A stretch of 64,000 bases of DNA from Flavobacteriales bacterium (GTDB lineage Bacteria; Bacteroidota; Bacteroidia; Flavobacteriales_D; Sanyastnellaceae), in NCBI GenBank assembly GCA_002863125.1, contig PKEB01000015.1, positions 1 through 64,000 on the forward strand. The letters are read 5' to 3'. The notes beneath the pieces are model-generated. The model did no database searches. It worked only from the letters and a program-made list of their open reading frames with translations, and was not told the origin of the DNA. Positions 34,661 through 44,435 of the stretch are shown piece by piece. Numbering within the stretch: position 1 is the stretch's first letter; each line of letters begins with the position of its first letter. The position numbers and the translations under genes are program-made.

Positions 34661-36106
34661 CTATCGTTCAAGAATTGAAATGCCGGCATTGATTCGGAGT
34701 GAATCGAGACGGCTTTTCAGTTTTTCCTCAATTTCTGCGTATCCCGATTTTCCTGCTACACTATGATTTTCTTCAGGGTCTGAGCGAAGGTCGTATAACA
34801 TAGTTCCATGTGAGTGAGAATTTTGCTTTCCCCGAAATTCCGTGTAGCTGTATTCGCTGGTCGTTATCGTTTCTCCACCATGAAATTTCGAAAATGCTTC
34901 GAATCTTTTCGTCCGAATTGAGCCATTCGTGACCTTTTTAAGGTCAACACCTTGGATGTGATTTGGTGAGGCGATACCAGCGGCCTCGCAAAGGGTTGGA
35001 TATAGGTCTATTAATTCGACAACCTGTTTAACTCTTACATTTTCTGTTTGCTTAGGGTATTTGATAATTAATGGAACTTGAAGTGAGGTTTGGAAGTTGC
35101 AATGTTTTGCCCATAAGTTGTGCTCTCCGAGTTGCCAGCCATGGTCTCCCCAAAGAACGATCATTGTATTTTCAGCAATATCCAGTTCATTCAGCTTCGA
35201 GATTAATTGACCTACAAGGTGATCGACGTAGCTCACACATGCGAAGTAGCCATGGCGAAGGCGATTTTGCATGGAGTCAGGCACAGCAGTATAATCTTCA
35301 TTGGGGATATCCGTGTAAGCACGCAGTTCACCGAAAGAATGAAGAGCAGCTTCAGGGGCATTTTCGGGTGTGAATCGGTTTTTCGCTAGGCCGATTTCCT
35401 CAGCGCTGTAAAGATCCCAGAATCGAGTTGGAGCACAAAAAGGTAGGTGTGGTTTGAAAAAACCTACTGCAAGAAAAAATGGATCGTCTATTTTGGCAAG
35501 ATTTTCAAGATCGTTTAAACTCCTTTCTAAAATTTCATCATCTGCATAGACGGCGTCATTGGAACCTTTTTCCGTGGCAGGGCCATGGCCTTTTGTGGAT
35601 GCAATCATTTGATTTTTCGCTTCCTGATAATCTCGGAAATCTCGCTTGGGTCTCCATGGCTTTTCGCTCCAAGCGTCCGCTGAGTCTTTATTCTTATGTA
35701 AAATTTTACCGTTCGAAAGCGTTTTGTAGCCTTTCGACTTGAACCATTCTGCAATAATGGGGATCCCCGGTGCATCCTCATCTGCGCGTGAGGAAAATTT
35801 TATGAAACGACTATGATTTGGTCTCAGCCCCGTCATCACAGAGGCGCGCGAGGCACCGCATACTGGCACTGAGCATATGGCATGTTCGAAAACAAACGCG
35901 TTCGAAGCCAACGAATCAATACACGGTGTTTTTGCCAATTTACTGCCGTAGCATCCAAGTTCCGGCCTGAGATCATCTACAGCAATAAAAAGAATGTTTA
36001 CTGGCTCTGGCGGGGCATGATTTACTGTCGTATCGCCTGAACTAGACCTTTCGCTTAGAGCGAGAAATAAAAAAAATGTGCATACCAAAAATGGAGTAGT
36101 TCTCAT
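34661..36106 (-). CDS. Exported sulfatase, iduronate-2-sulfatase-like (S1 family)
   Basis: 481 residues. Signal peptide at the N-terminus (TFFLFLALS). Metal site NILFIAVDDLRPELGCYG. Formylglycine motif CGASR (Cys83) in SVPVCGASRASVMTGLRP, the CxAxR form. MIVLWGDHGWQLGEHNLWAKH carries the second metal Asp/His site. Pattern closest to the S1_7 iduronate-2-sulfatase-like group. It would remove sulfate esters from a polysaccharide in the periplasm or at the surface. Maturation needs a formylglycine-generating enzyme, not present here. It follows the GH gene by 77 nt. Confidence 0.92.
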   Translation of the reverse strand: MRTTPFLVCTFFLFLALSERSSSGDTTVNHAPPEPVNILFIAVDDLRPELGCYGSKLAKTPCIDSLASNAFVFEHAICSVPVCGASRASVMTGLRPNHSRFIKFSSRADEDAPGIPIIAEWFKSKGYKTLSNGKILHKNKDSADAWSEKPWRPKRDFRDYQEAKNQMIASTKGHGPATEKGSNDAVYADDEILERSLNDLENLAKIDDPFFLAVGFFKPHLPFCAPTRFWDLYSAEEIGLAKNRFTPENAPEAALHSFGELRAYTDIPNEDYTAVPDSMQNRLRHGYFACVSYVDHLVGQLISKLNELDIAENTMIVLWGDHGWQLGEHNLWAKHCNFQTSLQVPLIIKYPKQTENVRVKQVVELIDLYPTLCEAAGIASPNHIQGVDLKKVTNGSIRTKRFEAFSKFHGGETITTSEYSYTEFRGKQNSHSHGTMLYDLRSDPEENHSVAGKSGYAEIEEKLKSRLDSLRINAGISILER

Positions 36107-36183
36107 GTTTTCTGCTCTTTCTCGATTTTATCAGTGGTTTGTCCGATGCTTTCTCGCGTGTAAAGTCTATGCAAGATTCATTC

Positions 36184-37860
36184 TCAATCTAAAACTATGT
36201 AGTTCGCACTGAAAGGAGGACTGTCAATTAATAACAATGAATCGGAGAGCGTCCACTTATTAGCCGGGACTTTCCAGTATTTTTTTGGTCCTCCGGCAAC
36301 ATGTGGTCCGGTCATTCCATTAATAAAAGTCTTTCTTGAAAGAGGATTTTCATTGTACACTTCAAATTGATAGGCTGTATCAAAAGCCTCATCGTTTTTG
36401 ACATTGATTGAGACTTTATGAGATTTCGGACTGCCATTTAAAATAACCAGTCCGACTTCACCACTGGAGAAACTAGAGGCATGTATCCTCACTTGGTCAT
36501 TGTTTGTTCGTACGTCAAAATAAGTATCTCCGAAGCATTTGTTGTACAAGTAATAGTGATAGAACGAAGGGTGCGGAGTTAACTCTGGCACATCATTTTC
36601 TTTAGGGGAAGAAAAAACACCATGATCTTCGCCATCAGAGTAACCATTTACCAGGTCCCACATCATTGCAGAGCCGTAACCCTGTCTAATGAATTCACCT
36701 AAGGCATGGGATATAAACAGTCCAGCTGAGTGAGAAACATTCGTTGCGCCATCATTTGCGCTGATTGTTGCCCTGCTTCGCGTATTGAACTCTGTTAATG
36801 CGATTGGTATGGCATTTGCTCCAGTCCCATCGAGTTTTTCGAGGGCGTCATTGACCACTTGAATATGTGAATAAGCAGTGTCGACAGAAGCAAACATCTG
36901 TTCAGGGCTTAAAATGGCCTTGAAGGCAGTAAAGTAGTCATGCAAGACGTAGTAATCGGCATGACCTAGTATTTCTGGTAAGACTTTTGCGTTCCATTCT
37001 GACTGCACTGGATTATTAGTCTTTGGCTTTTGGTAGCCCACTACACCGATTTTGATAGAAGGATCAACGGACTTCATTGCCTCAATGAAAACACGGCAGT
37101 GCTTACCGTATTTCGCGGGGTCAATTCGTCCGCGTTCAGCAACATTATAACCGGCTTGCCAAGGCCCCCAATTTTCGTTGCCAATTTCCCAAAATTTAAT
37201 TCCAAGATTACGTTTTATGTTGGCATCTCTAACCCAATCCGCAGCATACGCCGCAGCTAACTGCACACGCTCGTCTTCATCTGCAATTTCCCCGTAGAGA
37301 GCAAAGGAATAATTTATACAGATTGATCCAGTAGCACCGGTTCTCAGTAAAAGTTGGTAATAATGCTCTGGGCTGAATTTGAAATTGCCTGCGTATCCCA
37401 ATTTAGGAGGGGTGTATCGGCCATTATTTTTCCATATCGTATCAGGGACACCCAAAGGGCAATCAGATAAATCTGCGGCATTCCAAAAAAAGTCATTTGA
37501 TGCATTTCCTCCCGGATAACGAATGATGGAAGTGCCCATATCTTGGATTGGTATTACGAACTCTTCGTTCTCCAGATTTGCTCGATTAACCCAAATTCCA
37601 AGATTATTTCCGAATATGTATTTGCTGATTCTGGTTAAGGGAGTAGATAAGTCTAATTCCGCAGTAACACTGGCATCTCCGGAAGGGCACATTACCGCAT
37701 TGGACTTTTTTGGAGTAGAAAACGTTTTTGGTTGCCAATCATCGAGGAACCAACCGGGGTTGCCATTTAGTGCCGGCCTTTGCGAATAAGAGGGCGGCAA
37801 ACAGGCAATGCTAGAGAGCACAACAAAAAGAGTTGAAAGAAATTCTTCTTTAACGATCAT
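36184..37860 (-). CDS. Exported clan GH-A glycoside hydrolase (GH51/GH39-like), copy 1
   Basis: 558 residues. N-terminal signal peptide. The (beta/alpha)8 domain (about 75-450) has IIRYPGGNASNDFFW, the acid/base Glu229 in FWEIGNENWGPWQAGY, and the nucleophile Glu357 in IALTEFNTRSR. The C-terminal part (about 465-558) is a beta-sandwich, as in arabinofuranosidases. The GNEN motif and RYPGG loop resemble GH51; overall identity cannot be judged here, so family and substrate are open. It starts within the ATGA overlap with the upstream GH gene, so the two paralogous enzymes are coupled. Confidence 0.82.
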   Translation of the reverse strand: MIVKEEFLSTLFVVLSSIACLPPSYSQRPALNGNPGWFLDDWQPKTFSTPKKSNAVMCPSGDASVTAELDLSTPLTRISKYIFGNNLGIWVNRANLENEEFVIPIQDMGTSIIRYPGGNASNDFFWNAADLSDCPLGVPDTIWKNNGRYTPPKLGYAGNFKFSPEHYYQLLLRTGATGSICINYSFALYGEIADEDERVQLAAAYAADWVRDANIKRNLGIKFWEIGNENWGPWQAGYNVAERGRIDPAKYGKHCRVFIEAMKSVDPSIKIGVVGYQKPKTNNPVQSEWNAKVLPEILGHADYYVLHDYFTAFKAILSPEQMFASVDTAYSHIQVVNDALEKLDGTGANAIPIALTEFNTRSRATISANDGATNVSHSAGLFISHALGEFIRQGYGSAMMWDLVNGYSDGEDHGVFSSPKENDVPELTPHPSFYHYYLYNKCFGDTYFDVRTNNDQVRIHASSFSSGEVGLVILNGSPKSHKVSINVKNDEAFDTAYQFEVYNENPLSRKTFINGMTGPHVAGGPKKYWKVPANKWTLSDSLLLIDSPPFSANYIVLD

Positions 37861-39833
37861 GGACAGATCAATCCAAAAGAGGCTAAGAAAAGTAACAAAT
37901 CCTCAATGCTTATAAATCCACTTCCGTTAACGTCTCCCGGGCAACCCGTAACTGAAGCAAATTCGCACGAACCATCATCATGATTTGCGATAGCATTAAA
38001 GTTTGAAGCTTGCACGTATGTGCATCCTGCAAGGATCGGTGTTTGGCATGAACCGTCGTCGGCTACCGCAAAAGGGTTGAATTCGAGAAAGTTGGGGTCC
38101 ATGCATCCTTCTGTATTGCAGTTACCCGGTTCGGCTATTATCAGATTGTATTGCACAGCCTCGGCAAGGCCGGTGGATTCGTCTAATTCAAACATTGCTT
38201 GAGTACTTGAATTTGAGAAAACTTCGCCATCAAAAACTATAGGTTCACATGACTCAATTGTTATGATAGTATCTGCAGAAGCTCTTGAAAATGCTAAAAT
38301 CGAAAAAGGTGGCACTGTAAAAGTGACTGTATCAGGTTCTAAAGCCCCGAATCCGTTGAGACTCTCAACATTTTCCGGGCCCCCTTCAGAATACGGAGAA
38401 CTGATACCATTTATGAGTACAGATTTGTCCGATTCATTTTCTGCATTGAGAATGTCCCAGTGAATGAAAGGAAAATTCGAGGATGTAGTGGGCCATGACA
38501 CCGTACGCGAGAATTGCCCGGAATTGACCAGGATTCCTCCTTTGGCGCCATTCGCATGAGTAGTTTCATAAGCCGTCAAATGAAGGTAGTTTGTCTCCAT
38601 TCGCTGAATCGCGTAACCAAGATATTTCTGGAGCAGCCAATATGTATAAAAAATTGGACGTGGCGCTCCGTCGGGCAAGCCCGGGGTATTCTGGGCAAGA
38701 AGGCCATGACTTCCTCCATCCTCTGAAACTCCTCCTTGAATATTCCAAATCAGGGACATCTCAAAACCTTCCATAATTTGCTCCAAAAGAACACGCGAAA
38801 TAAAAAGGGCATTAGCCATCGCCACCTCGCGATGCCCCGTATTAGAATTGAATTCGGTGAATGCCACAGGGAAATGATTCGCTGGTTTATCGGTGTATAG
38901 GTTAACCATATCAGCGACGGCTTCAGCATCCTCTGAAACTTCTACAATACTGCCCATCATCTGGTCGTATGTGATATTATTCTCATTAGGCGCCCAAGCG
39001 AAGTAATCATGAACGACGAGAAAATCGGCGTCGTTTTCAACCTCAGGCAGGACTTGCGCCGTCCAATCGTTGTATTCTTGATCAATGGGATAAATGACCG
39101 CACCAAGCTGTATTGTTGGATCTACGGATTTCATTGAATCAGCGAAAACCCTAAAAATTTGACCGTACATCTCCCCGGTCAGGAGCTCCCCCTCCACCAT
39201 AGATCCCGCTTGCCAACTCCCATAATTTTCGTTTCCGATTTCCCAATAGCGCACATATTTACCGAGTGTTTGATTCACGTACCTTACCCAGTCAGCGGCA
39301 TAGCTTGCGGCTTGTTCAACCCGGTCCAAACCCCATCCATAACGCGCATAGGAAAAATTTACTACTAAAACGGGCTCTCCTCCGATTGAATCGCACAGTA
39401 AAAAAAGTTCGTCAGTACCCATACTTGACCCGTCTGGATTAATCAAGTCAGATGCGGTAACCACGTCATCCTGCCGGATGAGTGCAGGCGGATTACCATC
39501 CCAAAAATACCGATTCGCTCCATTTCCACCTGGGAACCGAATGAATCCTGGGCCAACTGTTTTGCTCCTTGCGATTATTATGGAATCAGATGCAGAATCG
39601 TCTCCTAGAAAATGATTGTGCGTATATCCAAAATGAGTGGTTCTAATCGGTTTTAACGGCCCTTGCACGGTTAGGACAGATTGAGAGACACTTCCATCAT
39701 TCAAAGAAGACATCAATACTGTCACAGGAGCATCAAATTCCCTAGAAATAGCCAATGGAAAAACTTCATCATTTTGGCATAGCAATGACCCTATAGCAAG
39801 CGATTGAAGAAAAAAGATAACGAACCATTTCAT
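37857..39833 (-). CDS. Exported clan GH-A glycoside hydrolase, copy 2, with Cys-rich repeats and dockerin-like C-terminus
   Basis: 658 residues. Signal peptide FVIFFLQSLAIGSLLCQ. Catalytic domain related to the neighbouring enzyme: FIRFPGGNGANRYFW, acid/base Glu202 in YWEIGNENYGSWQAG, nucleophile Glu327 in VAFTEFNSNTG. After a beta-sandwich come two GC-x-DP/DDGSC repeats (near 570-630), common in Bacteroidota exported proteins. The last 28 residues form one EF-hand-like half-dockerin flanked by Cys (GDVNGSGFISIEDLLLFLA). No T9SS domain. ATG 39833 was chosen over an upstream TTG. Confidence 0.83.
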   Translation of the reverse strand: MKWFVIFFLQSLAIGSLLCQNDEVFPLAISREFDAPVTVLMSSLNDGSVSQSVLTVQGPLKPIRTTHFGYTHNHFLGDDSASDSIIIARSKTVGPGFIRFPGGNGANRYFWDGNPPALIRQDDVVTASDLINPDGSSMGTDELFLLCDSIGGEPVLVVNFSYARYGWGLDRVEQAASYAADWVRYVNQTLGKYVRYWEIGNENYGSWQAGSMVEGELLTGEMYGQIFRVFADSMKSVDPTIQLGAVIYPIDQEYNDWTAQVLPEVENDADFLVVHDYFAWAPNENNITYDQMMGSIVEVSEDAEAVADMVNLYTDKPANHFPVAFTEFNSNTGHREVAMANALFISRVLLEQIMEGFEMSLIWNIQGGVSEDGGSHGLLAQNTPGLPDGAPRPIFYTYWLLQKYLGYAIQRMETNYLHLTAYETTHANGAKGGILVNSGQFSRTVSWPTTSSNFPFIHWDILNAENESDKSVLINGISSPYSEGGPENVESLNGFGALEPDTVTFTVPPFSILAFSRASADTIITIESCEPIVFDGEVFSNSSTQAMFELDESTGLAEAVQYNLIIAEPGNCNTEGCMDPNFLEFNPFAVADDGSCQTPILAGCTYVQASNFNAIANHDDGSCEFASVTGCPGDVNGSGFISIEDLLLFLASFGLICP

Positions 39834-39854
39834 GGTCAAGGGCAGATTCCAATT

Positions 39855-41555
39855 TTACCTTTTGATGACCCTGAAAGTTTCAATCAGTTGGCCATCAGCA
39901 GAAGTCCTTAGCTTAATAAAATACAAACCTGGTTCTAGTCCATGCAACGGGATCATCGACACATTATCCTGCTTCGAAGTATTAATAAGCCTTCCTGAAT
40001 GCGACGATATTTCGAAGCGATAATTCTCGAAGTTTGTCGGCGCCTCAATTATTAAATAATCGCTTGCGGGATTTGGAAATAAGCGAAATCCTAATTCGCT
40101 TCTGACTCGGGCCACCTGGGTCGTTTCGGGGCATTCGTAGTCTTCCGGATTGAGTGTGGCACCGTCAATGTAATATACGCCTTGAGATAAAAACTGGATT
40201 TTCACAACACGTATTCCTTCATTGACAGTACTGTCTGCAGTGAATTGCCAGCAGAACTCAGTCCAGTCCGTTGAAGTTGTTTTGGTTTCGCTGTGTAATG
40301 CAGTGAAGGGGAAATCAGCATACGCAGTCATAAGATTGAATTCTAGTCCATCTGTACTTCCTTTCATCCATATGCTTACTGAGTAGGTAGAATCTTCCAC
40401 CATACCGGATCGGCAACTAGAAAGCTGTATTGATGAGTTTTGCTCCCCCGGGCTATTCACCTCGGCATAAGCACTTACAACACCATCGTAAGTGGTCGCA
40501 GGAGTCGCTGATATTGTAGCCGAAGCATCTTCCGAGACCGAGGTCACCCACGACTCCAAAGCCAATTCAAAATTTCCGTTACAGATAGCAGGAGTAGGCG
40601 GGATTTCTTCAATCCACACATCATCAATCCAATATTCGCCTTCATTTGGGAAGGCAAATTTTGCCAGCCTTATCCCGTTAGTTTCCTCTTCAGCATAGGC
40701 TATAAACGAATACTGCTGCCACTCAGTCGTCAGTGTAGCGTCAAGACTACCAAAAACTGTGTATGGTGGATTTTGAAGTGATGCTTTCGCTTCAATTGTC
40801 ACGCTGGGGTCATTCGACTTTGCCCAGAAATGCACCATGATAGAGGTCGCCTGAGGCAAAAATGATGAGCAACTCGAAAATATGGGCGTTCCCAGTTCTG
40901 TATCAGACACGGTTAATTTGACAGAAGAGTTGCCATTTACAGCCTCAGATTGGTCAACTTCAGCTGCAATAGCACCATTATTCTGATTGACTGCCCAAGA
41001 GTCAAAGCCATTTTCGAAATTTCCTTGGCAGACTTCAGGGGTAAGGTCGAATACCTCGATTTGAATATCATCTATCATCGCGAGGCCTTCGCTCAAAAAT
41101 TTGAATTTTGCCAAACGAATGTCTGCTAGATAGTCTTCAGTTACACTTCCAACAATTTCATACTGTGTCCATTCTGGGCCAAGTGTAAAGTTCCCTGTTG
41201 CGAAATTGTTATAACCTGGAGTAGCTTTTGATATTGTCGCAAGGACTTCAACGTTATTTTCCGATCTCGCCCAAAAGGACATCCTGTAGTTTTGATTCGC
41301 GATCATATCGGAAACACATGAACTTAAGACACATGTTCCGGAACTGATGTTTTCAATTGAAATTAAGGCGCCAACTTGTCCTGCAAATGCCGCTGTCGTT
41401 GAAGTATCAAAAGACGCTACTGCGCCATTATTAGCGAAGTTTTGCCAATCCGATAATCCCGATTCAAAAGAGGCGTTGCAAACTCCTTCAACTTGGGAGT
41501 GACTTTGAAAGTAAGATGTGCATATTGTCAGGAAGAGTATGAATCGTTTCATCAT
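39855..41555 (-). CDS. Secreted triple carbohydrate-binding-module-like protein with T9SS domain
   Basis: 566 residues. Signal peptide ILFLTICTSYFQSHS. Three tandem modules of about 150 residues (near 22-168, 172-320, 323-470) each start with a C-x-G/A-S/N-FE-x-G/A motif (CNASFESGLSDWQN, CQGNFENGFDSWAV, CNGNFELALESWVT) and end with a YYIDD-like strand. This is the jelly-roll pattern of CBM4/9/22-type modules. A type A T9SS domain (LFPNPASDYL...VIKR) ends the protein. No catalytic domain is seen, so it is probably a surface glycan-binding protein. It lies 21 nt upstream of the GH gene. Confidence 0.82.
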   Translation of the reverse strand: MMKRFILFLTICTSYFQSHSQVEGVCNASFESGLSDWQNFANNGAVASFDTSTTAAFAGQVGALISIENISSGTCVLSSCVSDMIANQNYRMSFWARSENNVEVLATISKATPGYNNFATGNFTLGPEWTQYEIVGSVTEDYLADIRLAKFKFLSEGLAMIDDIQIEVFDLTPEVCQGNFENGFDSWAVNQNNGAIAAEVDQSEAVNGNSSVKLTVSDTELGTPIFSSCSSFLPQATSIMVHFWAKSNDPSVTIEAKASLQNPPYTVFGSLDATLTTEWQQYSFIAYAEEETNGIRLAKFAFPNEGEYWIDDVWIEEIPPTPAICNGNFELALESWVTSVSEDASATISATPATTYDGVVSAYAEVNSPGEQNSSIQLSSCRSGMVEDSTYSVSIWMKGSTDGLEFNLMTAYADFPFTALHSETKTTSTDWTEFCWQFTADSTVNEGIRVVKIQFLSQGVYYIDGATLNPEDYECPETTQVARVRSELGFRLFPNPASDYLIIEAPTNFENYRFEISSHSGRLINTSKQDNVSMIPLHGLEPGLYFIKLRTSADGQLIETFRVIKR

Positions 41556-41701
41556 GCTTGTTTTTGGCTAGGTTGCTTCGGATTATGAGCCCCATTCGTG
41601 AGAGAATCTACGAAAAAACTGCTGATTTCGCCGTGTCGATTGAGACTAATTTTCTCGCCTGGAAGAGATAATTAAATCAAGCTATTTGTGAAGCACCATA
41701 T

Positions 41702-42697
41702 CTAAAAAGGCTCGTCGGGAGTAAGGATGATATAGTCGGCGTCAAAACCGAACGTGCCATCTGCGGTACCTACTTGGCTTATAGTTATATCTAATCTCAA
41801 AATATTATCAAGATCAAGAAGCCCTCCGTTTACAGCAACATTGTTGCCTGACAAATCCAAGGATAAATCGGATAAAGGCAGATTCATTCTTTGCCATTGG
41901 CCGTCTGCCGCTATTGGCACTTTCGTTGTGAAAACTTCGTCATCACCGGAATTGATGATTCCGTCATCATTTGAGTCTTCGAATACTTTAATCACTGTCG
42001 CAGAACCTTCGAATTCGCTTCTTAGGTGCAGATTCAAAAACGAATCTGCGACTGTAATATTTGATAATGTGGCTGGATCCATTGTGATTCGTAGTGCACC
42101 AAACCAAGTTGCAGGTCCCGATCCAAACCCGGTCATATATGTTGAGCCTTCAACAGCATCAGGGGCGTTATTGACTGTTTCCAAATATTCTGTAAAGTCG
42201 CCACTGGTTAAGCTGAAAGCAGAGGGATCTTCGAAAGATGTTAGCAACACGCCTTTGAACGATAAATCAGGCTGTTCCCAGACAAAAACAGAATCTAATT
42301 GGGTGCTTTGAGGATGATCATCGAATTCAAGAACACAATGCACCCACTCCATAGGGCCGAAAAAAACATCGTCACAATCTCCTCCCCAACTAACGTCAGA
42401 TAAATTGGCTCCTTTTCCCGAAATAGAATATTTGGCACCCGAAGACTGGCCTGTGAGCGAAAGGGTATAATCCACTTCTAAGTTGAAATCAGCTGAAAAT
42501 TCGACCTTCTCGTTTGCCTCAAAATGAACCCCGTTGGGGCTATTGTTAGAGAACGCGGTCAATAATTCCAGCTCACCATAAAGCCCACTCAAATCAGGGC
42601 CAAGAGGTTCCTCTTTTGCACACCCAACGAAAGCTAAGATGATAACAAGACTTCGAGACAATATCCAAGGGTTTGGGGATGGATTTAGGAGAGTCAT
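41702..42697 (-). CDS. Predicted lipoprotein with CBM-like domain
   Basis: 331 residues. N-terminal SLVIILAFVGCAKEEP carries a lipobox (FVGC). Two beta-rich halves follow. The second has STYMTGFGSGPATWFGALRI and ADGQWQRMNLPLSDLSLDL, resembling carbohydrate-binding jelly rolls, and an Asp-rich loop DSNDDGIINSGDDE that could bind calcium. It is probably a surface lipoprotein that could take the place of SusD/SusE-type glycan binders (inference). It follows the outer-membrane barrel gene by 1 nt. ATG 42697 was preferred because the longer reading lies in the upstream gene's end. Confidence 0.72.
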   Translation of the reverse strand: MTLLNPSPNPWILSRSLVIILAFVGCAKEEPLGPDLSGLYGELELLTAFSNNSPNGVHFEANEKVEFSADFNLEVDYTLSLTGQSSGAKYSISGKGANLSDVSWGGDCDDVFFGPMEWVHCVLEFDDHPQSTQLDSVFVWEQPDLSFKGVLLTSFEDPSAFSLTSGDFTEYLETVNNAPDAVEGSTYMTGFGSGPATWFGALRITMDPATLSNITVADSFLNLHLRSEFEGSATVIKVFEDSNDDGIINSGDDEVFTTKVPIAADGQWQRMNLPLSDLSLDLSGNNVAVNGGLLDLDNILRLDITISQVGTADGTFGFDADYIILTPDEPF

Positions 42698-42698
42698 T

Positions 42699-44435
42699 TC
42701 AAAAAGTAGTTGTAAATAAAAATAATACACGCGAGATGACCGCTGACTGATTAATTGAATAGTTGTCTAAAGCCCAATGCTGCCATTGAATAGTTGCTTG
42801 GGTGTTATCATTTAGGCTCCACTTTAACCCAATCGCTTGAATCTTATCGTCAAGATCGAGCACTATTCGGTCGAAATCAGTTATTACAAAATCCACATCC
42901 CTCTCAGCTAGATACTCTGTGCCTCGTGCGTTGATAAATTTTGCACCATACAGAAGCGATATTGATTCAATTATTTCCCAGTGTCCACCTATGTCGAAGA
43001 GCCGAGTTTTCAGATTGACAGGGTCAATTAAATTGTTATCTCTTCGTACGTTTTGCAATCTACACCCGCCGTTGATTATTAGCTTTCTTTTTCCTTCCCA
43101 GAGTGAAGACAATGCAAAGTGACCTTTCGTCTCGTAATTTGTGTAACACCGTCTTCTACTCACTCCCTCAGGGGTTAAATCTTGCTGGATTGATGAAACC
43201 AATTTAAGAGACCAGCGCTCCCCTATACTACCCCTCGCAATCTGCAAAGAAATTCCTCTGCGATTCGGAGTGGATTTACCATAGGGACTGGCGGTGCCGT
43301 ATCTCGCGTCATAAGACATTAATTCTCTCTGCACCAGCTGGTTCCATGGTCTTTCTCCGCGGGGTAAATATGATGATGTTAAGAGATCTCCTTGAGATAA
43401 ATCACGATTCCAGTTACCATTATTAATCTGTGCAAACGAGCTGGGAACTTGATTGAATCGTATTCTTTTTGATTGTGAGGCTGGAGATATGTACGTATCT
43501 GCTACCGAATGAGCTTCTACAGTTGCGCTCCATTTATTAGACCAAAAAGTTGAACCTTGAATATCCCAAAATCCACCTCGAATATTATTACCGTTGTCGA
43601 ATGGTGAAGAGGATGGATTGGCAGCTGAGGAACTGAAAGAACCACCGGCTTCACCTCGAATTAAAACGGATGCAATCGAAAGTGAAAAGTCAGCGCTGAG
43701 TGCAGCCACATTAAGGCTCGATCCGCCAGGAACTGTATTTCCGAGCACGGCAAAATCCTGTGCTCTAATTGCCAAGTCAATTTTGGGCTTAGTAATGTTA
43801 ATTTCAACACCACCCATTAAAACCTCTGGCCGAATTATTTCGTCTGATGCTTGTATTCGCGATATGAAATTTGAAATCTTAAAAATAGAACTATCGCCTA
43901 GTGTCCAAAGGCCTTGGAACTTAGCTCCTTTCAGCCTCCATTGATTGCCCTCAGAGAAATTCTCATAATCTTGTAATTCTCTCCATTGGGCAAAAAGTTC
44001 AGATTCGCCAACATTACCTTCCGCATTATTATTCCAAATCGTGAAGGGTGTCCACGAAACGTCAATGTCACCAATTTCATAATGCCATATTTTGGTGATT
44101 TGACCTGAAATGACAATCCGACGCAATTGAGCATAAGAAGCGCTTGTATCGAAGAGGGCGAGGTTGGTGCCAAGCCGCAGTTCTGAGTAAACTTCAGCTT
44201 TTGGAGTTAATCTTCCGCGGATTGCTAGATCAATTAAAGCATGCGATTCGACGTCGATATCCCTGCTTACTGAATCTTCGTTCGATAAGTAGCCAACATT
44301 AGTTACGCCTCTTGAGTACCCTCCTAATTCGAATTGAGGGAATTGACATATTGCAGAATTCAGAAAAATTATTCCCAAGGAAAGCAATGGCAGACGAGGG
44401 GATGAACGATGATTAGACCTGCTTACTGATATCAT
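42699..44435 (-). CDS. Predicted outer-membrane beta-barrel protein, copy A
   Basis: 578 residues. Signal peptide-like start (LPLLSLGIIFLNSAIC), then many amphipathic strands with aromatic girdle residues (KAEVYSELRLGTNLALF, TQATIQWQHWALDNY). It ends in a C-terminal Phe (LFTTTF), the BAM recognition hallmark. I do not recognise a family; it does not show TonB-box, plug or SusC motifs. It is coupled to the neighbouring barrel gene by TGATG. It may be a glycan-uptake porin for the locus. Confidence 0.72.
   Translation of the reverse strand: MISVSRSNHRSSPRLPLLSLGIIFLNSAICQFPQFELGGYSRGVTNVGYLSNEDSVSRDIDVESHALIDLAIRGRLTPKAEVYSELRLGTNLALFDTSASYAQLRRIVISGQITKIWHYEIGDIDVSWTPFTIWNNNAEGNVGESELFAQWRELQDYENFSEGNQWRLKGAKFQGLWTLGDSSIFKISNFISRIQASDEIIRPEVLMGGVEINITKPKIDLAIRAQDFAVLGNTVPGGSSLNVAALSADFSLSIASVLIRGEAGGSFSSSAANPSSSPFDNGNNIRGGFWDIQGSTFWSNKWSATVEAHSVADTYISPASQSKRIRFNQVPSSFAQINNGNWNRDLSQGDLLTSSYLPRGERPWNQLVQRELMSYDARYGTASPYGKSTPNRRGISLQIARGSIGERWSLKLVSSIQQDLTPEGVSRRRCYTNYETKGHFALSSLWEGKRKLIINGGCRLQNVRRDNNLIDPVNLKTRLFDIGGHWEIIESISLLYGAKFINARGTEYLAERDVDFVITDFDRIVLDLDDKIQAIGLKWSLNDNTQATIQWQHWALDNYSINQSAVISRVLFLFTTTF

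Noticed and set aside
34294-34689. 131-codon minus-strand frame overlapping the end of the sulfatase
   Set aside because: It overlaps both the sulfatase and the alternative frame; its composition looks like a frame-shifted reading and it has no motif.
41754-42311. 185-codon plus-strand frame opposite the lipoprotein gene
   Set aside because: Ser/Pro/Lys-rich shadow sequence; the minus strand has a lipobox protein with domain-like composition in an operon context.
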